DNA of 11,984 nucleotides from Polaribacter sp. Its GTDB lineage: Bacteria > Bacteroidota > Bacteroidia > Flavobacteriales > Flavobacteriaceae. Location of the stretch: assembly GCA_029248845.1 (NCBI GenBank), contig JAQWIO010000126.1, positions 1-11,984 of the forward strand, given 5' to 3'. How positions within the stretch are numbered: position 1 is the stretch's first letter; each line of letters starts with the position of its first letter. This document shows positions 6,970 through 11,984 of the stretch, in pieces. The notes under the pieces are model-generated. The model did not search any database, had not been told where the DNA came from, and was given only the letters and a program-made list of their open reading frames with translations. The translations under genes were made by a program, and so were the position numbers.

Positions 6970-7850
6970 CTTTTCATTCGATACATCACCCAAGTGTGAG
7001 GAGCAGTAACTGCAAACAAAACCACAAAAATGATGGTAGAAAATAAGCTCATTTGAGGAATCAGTTGATAGATAACCAACATGCCAATAATACTTATAAT
7101 CCAATATATGAGTGCTTTTTTTACATAAGAAATCATGCTTTCTTTTGTTAAATCTCCATACAAAAATTCAACTTGATTTATAATGGAAGGAATCGAATGC
7201 CACAAAATAAAATAAATGGCAAAACTTAAAATAAGAGAAGAGGTTTTAAATACCAAAAAAAGAAGCCCTAAATAAAAGATTTCTGTTAAAAGCATCTTTA
7301 TATCCAACGATTTTTTAAAGACCAAATACAAGCTCATTATTGAAAGAACAGATAGAGAAACCCCTAAGGAGATCTCTATTTGAAACTCAGTAAATGTTGC
7401 ATCGGTGAGTTCTCTCATAATATGATCTACCTCTGCTATAGATACGTAAAAAAGCATTGAAAAAATAAAGACTCCATAAAACATGTAAAAAAACACATTG
7501 AATAAGTTATTGACAGTTATTTTTTCTCCGAGATGTTCTTCTCCAAAGTGATAAGAACTTAATAATATAAATAATAAAATTGCCAAAAATGAACTAAAGA
7601 AATAAACTAAAACACAGAATAATATGATTATTAGGTATACCATTAAATGTTTTGAATAAGTGCGATGATCTAATTTCCCTCTCGACAATATAAGTAAATC
7701 ATTTGCTCCATGTAAAATCCCTAGAGAAAGAATAAGCGTAAAAGCAACAGAATCCTCAACAAATCTTCCAAACTGTATGCTGAACCAAAAAAAGAAAAAC
7801 GTAAAAAAGACCATTAAATTTTGGTAATTTCTTTTTATTCGAGTACTCAT
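6966..7850 (-). CDS. blh: Beta-carotene 15,15'-dioxygenase, Brp/Blh family
   Basis: Integral membrane enzyme that cleaves beta-carotene to two retinal molecules, providing the chromophore for the neighbouring proteorhodopsin. It has 294 residues with many hydrophobic helices. Family motifs are GILHGANDLLIL with His47 and Asp51, SSYHFGEEHLG with His101 and His106, LWHSIPSI with His218, and TAPHTWVMYR with His285; the histidines are the likely non-haem iron ligands. Four residues after His218, where I recall other Brp/Blh proteins carrying a further histidine, this protein has Ser222. The gene diverges from the proteorhodopsin gene across 91 bases, a well-known pairing in marine flavobacteria. 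The candidate promoter lies so close to the ATG that the transcript may be nearly leaderless. The TAG overlaps the yaaA stop codon. Confidence 0.94.
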   Translation of the reverse strand: MSTRIKRNYQNLMVFFTFFFFWFSIQFGRFVEDSVAFTLILSLGILHGANDLLILSRGKLDHRTYSKHLMVYLIIILFCVLVYFFSSFLAILLFILLSSYHFGEEHLGEKITVNNLFNVFFYMFYGVFIFSMLFYVSIAEVDHIMRELTDATFTEFQIEISLGVSLSVLSIMSLYLVFKKSLDIKMLLTEIFYLGLLFLVFKTSSLILSFAIYFILWHSIPSIINQVEFLYGDLTKESMISYVKKALIYWIISIIGMLVIYQLIPQMSLFSTIIFVVLFAVTAPHTWVMYRMKS

Positions 7851-7854
7851 TTTA

Positions 7855-7862
7855 CAAATCTA
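7855..7862 (-). promoter_or_regulatory. Candidate -7 box (TAGATTTG) for blh
   Basis: On the minus strand TAGATTTG fits TAnnTTTG exactly and ends 4 bases before the ATG at 7850. If used, transcription would start at or next to the start codon. No clear TTG is found at the -33 position. Confidence 0.45.
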
Positions 7863-7874
7863 ATAATTTTTACT

Positions 7875-7882
7875 TATATTTG
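7875..7882 (+). promoter_or_regulatory. Candidate -7 box (TATATTTG) for the proteorhodopsin gene
   Basis: TATATTTG fits TAnnTTTG exactly. The leader to the ATG at 7942 would be about 53 bases, very AT-rich, with a weak AATAAA/TTTATT hairpin at 7906-7920. The -33 region (TTTTAC near 7850) is poor, so light or other regulators may be needed; that is inference. Confidence 0.5.
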
Positions 7883-7941
7883 GTTTGGAGTTTATGTAAA
7901 AAAACAATAAACTATTTATTAACTTAATTTTTTTAAACATT

Positions 7942-8664
7942 ATGAATTTATCGATTAATTTTCTTTCTGTTGCTAAAATGGCTCCAGATGATTACGTTGG
8001 ATTTACATTTTTTGTAGGTTGTATGGCTATGATGGCAGCATCTGTATTTTTCTTCTTTTCAATGAATAGTTTTGATAAGAAATGGAGAACATCAATTCTT
8101 GTATCTGGTTTAATTACCTTCATTGCAGCAGTTCACTACTTTTACATGAGAGACTATTGGGCTGCAACAGGCGATTCACCAACTTTCTTCCGTTATGTAG
8201 ACTGGATCTTAACTGTGCCATTAATGTGTGTTGAATTTTATTTAATATTGAAGGTAGCAGGGGCAAAAAAATCTATGATGTGGAGATTAATCTTGTTATC
8301 AACAATTATGTTAGTAACAGGATATTTTGGAGAAGCAGTATATACTGATAATGCCGCTTTTTGGGGATTTGTCTCTGGAGTTGCATACTTTATCATTGTT
8401 TACGATATATGGTTAGGATCTGCAAAGAAATTAGCAGTAGAAGCCGGGGGTGCTGTATTAAGCGCACACAAAACTTTATGTTGGTTCGTTCTGGTAGGTT
8501 GGGCAATATATCCTCTTGGATACATGGCTGGAACCGAAGGTTGGTATACTCAATTTCTAGGTAGCTTTAACGTAGATGTTTTATATAATATAGCCGATGC
8601 AATCAATAAAATCGGATTTGGTTTAGTTGTTTACTCACTAGCAGTAAACAGCTCTGAAAAATAA
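7942..8664 (+). CDS. Proteorhodopsin, light-driven proton pump
   Basis: Seven-helix retinal protein that pumps protons out of the cell on illumination. It has 240 residues. Aligning by eye with green proteorhodopsin, helix C RYVDWILTVPLMCVEFYLIL carries Asp87 (proton acceptor, D97), Thr91 and Glu98 (proton donor, E108): the D-T-E pattern of a proton pump, not the NDQ of sodium pumps. His65 in AVHYFYMR matches the His75 that pairs with the acceptor. Asp219 and the retinal-binding Lys223 lie in IADAINKIGFGL in helix G. The spectral tuning site (L/Q105) is Met95, expected to give green absorption as in other flavobacterial pumps. It is divergent from blh, which supplies retinal, and followed by a strong terminator, so it is probably monocistronic. 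Confidence 0.98.
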   Translation: MNLSINFLSVAKMAPDDYVGFTFFVGCMAMMAASVFFFFSMNSFDKKWRTSILVSGLITFIAAVHYFYMRDYWAATGDSPTFFRYVDWILTVPLMCVEFYLILKVAGAKKSMMWRLILLSTIMLVTGYFGEAVYTDNAAFWGFVSGVAYFIIVYDIWLGSAKKLAVEAGGAVLSAHKTLCWFVLVGWAIYPLGYMAGTEGWYTQFLGSFNVDVLYNIADAINKIGFGLVVYSLAVNSSEK

Positions 8665-8684
8665 TTTTTAGAATACCAAAAAAT

Positions 8685-8724
8685 AAAAAAACCCTAAGAG
8701 TTCAAAGAACTCTTAGGGTTTTTT
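8685..8724 (+). terminator. Rho-independent terminator, probably bidirectional
   Basis: A perfect inverted repeat, CCCTAAGAGTTC - AAA - GAACTCTTAGGG (8692-8718), gives a 12-bp stem with a 3-base loop, flanked by an A run on the left and a T run on the right that extend pairing by about 6 A-T pairs. It starts 20 bases after the proteorhodopsin stop. U tracts exist in both directions, so it can also end leftward-converging transcripts from the serine dehydratase remnant. Confidence 0.93.
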
Positions 8725-8764
8725 CTTTTCAATAATATTTCTACTATGGATGTAAAGCAGTAAC

Positions 8765-10190
8765 CTAACAGTCGACCATTCTGACAGTAACAGCTAATCC
8801 TCCCTCAAAAGTTTCTTTGTATTTTTTATGCATATACTTTGCGGTTTCCCACATAGTATGTATTACTTTATCTAAAGATACTTTTACATCTTTAGGGTTG
8901 ACGTCTAAAGCCATTTCTGCGGCATTAATTGCCTTTATTGCACCCATTGCATTTCTTTCTATACAAGGTATTTGAACCAACCCTCCTATGGGATCACAAG
9001 TTAACCCAAGATGGTGTTCCATGGCTATTTCTGCGGCCACTATACATTGAGCAACAGATCCACCTAATAATTCTGTCAATGCTGCAGCTGCCATCGCTGA
9101 AGAAACACCAATTTCTGCTTGACACCCACCCATTGCTGCAGAAATAGTAGCATTTTTCTTAAAAATACTGCCTATCTCTCCTGCTGTCATCAGAAATTTT
9201 TTAATGTGTTCAAAATCAGCTTCATGATTCTCTATGACCAAATAATACATTAAAACTGCAGGAATTACACCAGCGCTTCCATTTGTGGGAGCTGTTACAA
9301 CTCTTCCTAATGAAGCGTTTACTTCATTTACAGAAAGCGCAAAACAACTTACCCATTTTAAAATTTCACGAAACTTTACTTCCGTATTCCTAATTGTAGC
9401 CATCCAATCTTCTGGATGGGTATAAGAAGCCCCTTAAATCAATTTAGCATGTGTGTCAAAAGCACGTCTTTTTACATGAAGCCCTCCTGGTAGTTCTCCT
9501 TCTGTATGACATCCCAAATACATAGACTCTAACATTACTTGCCAAATTCTTTTTAATTCAAAATCAATCTTATCAGCTTTTTTTACAACCAATTCATTCT
9601 TCAATACAATATCTGATATGCACATATTTTCACGCTCACAATAGGACGCAAGTTCATCAGCTTTAGAAATTGGATATGGGAATCTTACATCATCATGTAA
9701 AACCTGCTGCTCCATAATTGCATTTTCTTGAACAACAAAACCTCCTCCAATAGAATAAAATGTTTGATTTGAAATTTCCATACCATTACAAAATCCTTTA
9801 AATGTGATTCCATTGGGATGATAGGGTAAAAACTCCTTAATTAAATACAATCGACTCCTTTAAAAAAGGTATTTTCTTTCCTCCTTTAAGGTAAATTTGT
9901 TGTTGAATGTTGATTCTATCGACTATAATGAACATATCTTCAATCGGAATGTATTCAGGATCTACCTCACTTAATCCTAATAATATTGCCAAGTCTGTAG
10001 CATGTCCTTTACCTGTGAGTGATAGAGAACCATATAAATCAACTCTAATTTGATCTATCTCTTCAAATTTTTAACAATCCCTGAGTTGTTGAATCCAAAT
10101 AGCTGCAGCTTTCCAAGGCCCTAGGGTATGAGAGCTTGAAGGACCTACCCCTATTTTAAACATATCAAAAACACTTACAAATTGTGACAT
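8765..10190 (-). pseudogene. sdaA: L-serine dehydratase (L-serine ammonia-lyase), full-length but broken by two stops and a frameshift
   Basis: The intact enzyme deaminates L-serine to pyruvate and ammonia using a [4Fe-4S] cluster. Reading leftward from ATG at 10190, the N-terminus is canonical (SVFDMFKIGVGPSSSHTLGP), then codon 40 is TAA (10073-10071). The same frame resumes (VDLYGSLSLTGKGHATD) to VFN, where one extra T near 9839-9842 shifts the frame. The next part (KEFLPYHPNGITF, YSIGGGFV, GGLHVKRRAFD) ends in an in-frame TAA (9436-9434), and the last part (9433-8765) runs to the typical terminal cysteine. The total of 1426 bases equals 475 codons plus one base, so nothing has been lost. 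The three cluster cysteines remain, with spacings of 42 and 11 residues as recalled for the Legionella enzyme. It is probably a recent pseudogene; sequence errors are the alternative. An ATG at 9403 could start a 212-residue fragment. Confidence 0.88.
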
Positions 10191-10218
10191 TCGTAAAAAA
10201 ATAAATAAATGTATAAAT

Positions 10219-10226
10219 CAAATTTA
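10219..10226 (-). promoter_or_regulatory. Candidate -7 box (TAAATTTG) for the serine dehydratase remnant
   Basis: On the minus strand TAAATTTG fits TAnnTTTG exactly, 28 bases before the ATG at 10190. There is no TTG at the proper upstream spacing. If real, the broken gene may still be transcribed. Confidence 0.35.
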
Positions 10227-10287
10227 AAAAATAATCAACTTATATTCTATGAGTTAGATTTAAAAAAATAAAATTTTAACGCTATTA

Positions 10288-10336
10288 TGCCAATATGTCA
10301 CACATATAAAATCTATTTATTTACAAATACTGACAT
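10288..10336 (+). promoter_or_regulatory. Inverted TGNCA boxes upstream of dnaK (possible activator site)
   Basis: TGCCAATATGTCA at 10288-10300 contains two TG(C/T)CA units 8 bases apart. ATGTCA (10295-10300) is the exact inverse of TGACAT (10331-10336), and TGCCAA (10288-10293) is the exact inverse of the TTGGCA (10355-10360) in the promoter. These could bind an enhancer-type regulator acting with sigma-54. Everything beyond the repeats themselves is inference. Confidence 0.35.
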
Positions 10337-10354
10337 TTTAAACTCAAAAAAAGG

Positions 10355-10370
10355 TTGGCACACACTTTGA
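10355..10370 (+). promoter_or_regulatory. Sigma-54-like -24/-12 promoter for dnaK
   Basis: TTGGCACACACTTTGA resembles the RpoN consensus TTGGCAC-N5-TTGC, with GG and the downstream G in the correct 12-base register; the final C of the -12 GC is A. Transcription would start near 10382, about 40 bases before the dnaK ATG. TTTG alone could instead be read as part of another promoter type. Confidence 0.5.
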
Positions 10371-10421
10371 ATGAGAGAAAACAAATATTGAAATTTAAAA
10401 AATTAATATAAATAAATTATT

Positions 10422-11984
10422 ATGAGTAAAATAATTGGAATCGATTTAGGGACAACAAATTCATGTGTTTCTGTAATGGAAGGAAATGAGCCAGTTGTAA
10501 TCCCTAATGCAGAAGGAAAGAGAACAACACCTTCTATTGTTGCCTTTGTTGAAGGAGGAGAACGTAAAATTGGAGATCCAGCTAAAAGACAAGCTGTAAC
10601 AAACCCAACTAAAACTGTTTATTCTATCAAGCGTTTTATGGGAAATAAATTTTCTGAATCTAGTAAAGAAGTTAAAAGAGTTCCTTACAAGGTAGTAAAA
10701 GGAGATAATGATACTCCAAGAGTAGAAATTGATGGTCGTTTGTATACACCTCAAGAAGTTTCTGCAATGGTATTACAAAAAATGAAAAAAACTGCTGAGG
10801 ACTACTTAGGATCTGATGTTAGTGAAGCAGTAATTACTGTTCCAGCATATTTTAACGATGCACAAAGACAAGCAACAAAAGAAGCTGGTGAAATTGCAGG
10901 TTTACAAGTAAAGAGAATTATCAACGAACCTACAGCAGCTGCATTAGCTTACGGACTAGACAAATCTAATGACGATAAAAAAATTGTTGTTTTTGATTTT
11001 GGTGGTGGAACCCATGATGTTTCCATCCTAGAATTAGGAGATGGTGTTTTTGAAGTATTAGCTACAGACGGTGATACACATTTAGGTGGAGACGATGTAG
11101 ATGAGAAAATCATTAACTGGTTAGCTGAAGAGTTTAAGGCAGATGAAAACATGGATTTAAGAGAAGATCCAATGGCTTTACAACGTTTAAAAGAAGCTGC
11201 TGAAAAAGCGAAGATTGAATTATCTTCTTCTGCACAAACAGAAATCAATTTACCCTATGTAACTGCTACTGCTAGCGGCCCAAAACACTTGGTAAGATCT
11301 TTAACGAAAGCTAAATTTGAACAATTAATTGACGATTTAATAAAAAGAACAATCGCGCCTTGTAAAAAAGCTCTAAAAAATGCAGATTTATCAATTTCTG
11401 ATATTGACGAGATAGTATTAGTTGGTGGTTCTACAAGAATTCCTGCTGTACAAGAAGCTGTTGAAAAGTTCTTTAAAAAGTCTCCAAGTAAAGGTGTAAA
11501 CCCTGATGAAGTTGTTGCTTTAGGTGCTGCAATTCAAGGAGGAGTTTTATCTGGTGATGTAAAAGATGTATTGTTATTAGATGTAACACCTTTATCATTA
11601 GGAATTGAAACTATGGGGAATGTTTTCACAAAATTAATCGATGCAAACACCACGATTCCTACAAAAAAATCACAAGTGTTTTCAACGGCAGTAGACAATC
11701 AACCGTCCGTAGAAATTCATGTTTTACAGGGTGAAAGAGCGATGGCTGCAGATAATAATACTATTGGGCGTTTTCATTTAGATGGTTTACCTCCAGCTCA
11801 AAGAGGTGTTCCTCAAATTGAAGTAACTTTTGATATTGATGCTAATGGGATCATCAAAGTTTCTGCTTTAGATAAAGGAACCAATAAATCTCATGAAATT
11901 AGAATTGAAGCTTCTTCAGGTTTATCAGAAGAAGAAATTGAAAAAATGAGGCAAGATGCAGAAGCGAATGCTGATGCAGATAAA
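10422..11984 (+). CDS. dnaK: Chaperone DnaK (Hsp70), partial, 3' end off window
   Basis: ATP-dependent cytoplasmic chaperone that folds and protects proteins with DnaJ and GrpE. The first 521 of roughly 640 residues are present and the frame is open to the last base. The nucleotide-binding domain starts IGIDLGTTNSCV (5-16), has Lys70 in YSIKRF, Glu169 in NEPTAAALAYG, and the phosphate loop FDFGGGTHDVSI (191-202). His198 replaces the Phe usual in E. coli DnaK; I believe this is common in Flavobacteriaceae. LVGGSTRIP is also present. The linker DVLLLDV lies at 382-388, the substrate-binding beta domain follows (TPLSLGIETMG), and the window ends within the helical lid. No dnaJ, grpE or hrcA is adjacent on the left. 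Control is suggested by a sigma-54-like promoter, and no CIRCE element is seen. Confidence 0.98.
   Translation, partial: MSKIIGIDLGTTNSCVSVMEGNEPVVIPNAEGKRTTPSIVAFVEGGERKIGDPAKRQAVTNPTKTVYSIKRFMGNKFSESSKEVKRVPYKVVKGDNDTPRVEIDGRLYTPQEVSAMVLQKMKKTAEDYLGSDVSEAVITVPAYFNDAQRQATKEAGEIAGLQVKRIINEPTAAALAYGLDKSNDDKKIVVFDFGGGTHDVSILELGDGVFEVLATDGDTHLGGDDVDEKIINWLAEEFKADENMDLREDPMALQRLKEAAEKAKIELSSSAQTEINLPYVTATASGPKHLVRSLTKAKFEQLIDDLIKRTIAPCKKALKNADLSISDIDEIVLVGGSTRIPAVQEAVEKFFKKSPSKGVNPDEVVALGAAIQGGVLSGDVKDVLLLDVTPLSLGIETMGNVFTKLIDANTTIPTKKSQVFSTAVDNQPSVEIHVLQGERAMAADNNTIGRFHLDGLPPAQRGVPQIEVTFDIDANGIIKVSALDKGTNKSHEIRIEASSGLSEEEIEKMRQDAEANADADK

Noticed and set aside
7906..7920. Small hairpin AATAAA-CTA-TTTATT in the proteorhodopsin leader
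   Set aside because: The stem is only six A-T pairs and is expected by chance in such AT-rich DNA; not enough to call a riboswitch or thermosensor.
8765..9850. Separate alpha and beta subunit genes of a two-part serine dehydratase
   Set aside because: The breaks do not fall at the alpha/beta boundary, and the downstream pieces continue the single-chain sequence with no missing or extra residues.
9434..10073. Recoding of TAA as an amino acid in the serine dehydratase
   Set aside because: TAA is used as a normal stop by neighbouring intact genes such as rluD, yaaA and the proteorhodopsin gene, and a frameshift is also needed, so decay or error is simpler.
10191..10421. CIRCE (HrcA operator) before dnaK
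   Set aside because: No TTAGCACTC-N9-GAGTGCTAA inverted repeat is present in the 231-base region.
10461..11248. Two leftward open frames inside dnaK
   Set aside because: They are antisense frames across a highly conserved dnaK coding sequence, with no supporting features.

Overview
The window looks like chromosome from a marine member of the Flavobacteriaceae (Bacteroidota), close to Polaribacter or Dokdonia type bacteria. This rests on the strongly AT-rich base composition, the Bacteroidota-type promoter boxes (TAnnTTTG near -7, sometimes with TTG or TTTG about 17-23 bases upstream), flavobacterial-looking protein sequences (Ddl, DnaK, the PASTA protein) and a proteorhodopsin next to a Blh-type carotene dioxygenase. 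The species call is inference.

Bases 1-3729 are one leftward gene block. In transcription order it holds ddl (D-Ala-D-Ala ligase), coaD (phosphopantetheine adenylyltransferase), a small lipoprotein with a pyridoxamine-oxidase-like fold, and iorA/iorB-like genes for a two-subunit molybdenum hydroxylase; the last runs off the left edge. Bases 3824-5529 run rightward: a membrane-anchored PASTA protein and an RluD-type pseudouridine synthase. ddl and the PASTA gene diverge from a short shared promoter region.

Bases 5552-6969 hold a leftward DUF6428-like protein with a cysteine-rich tail and a rightward yaaA, divergent from each other. Bases 6966-8724 are the phototrophy module. blh (leftward) makes retinal from beta-carotene. 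The proteorhodopsin gene (rightward) makes the opsin, and a strong bidirectional-looking terminator follows it. The two genes diverge from a 91-base region with a promoter box for each. blh and yaaA overlap tail to tail by their stop codons.

Bases 8765-10190 are a leftward L-serine dehydratase gene of full length, broken by two in-frame TAA codons and one single-base frameshift: an apparently recent pseudogene (or sequence errors). Bases 10191-10421 are non-coding and carry a sigma-54-like promoter with nearby inverted TGNCA boxes, upstream of dnaK, which starts at 10422 and runs off the right edge.

I did not find a wholly new system. The most rewarding items are the retinal/proteorhodopsin pair with a nearly leaderless blh promoter, the full-length broken serine dehydratase, the sigma-54-like control region of dnaK, and the orphan cysteine-tailed DUF6428-like gene.
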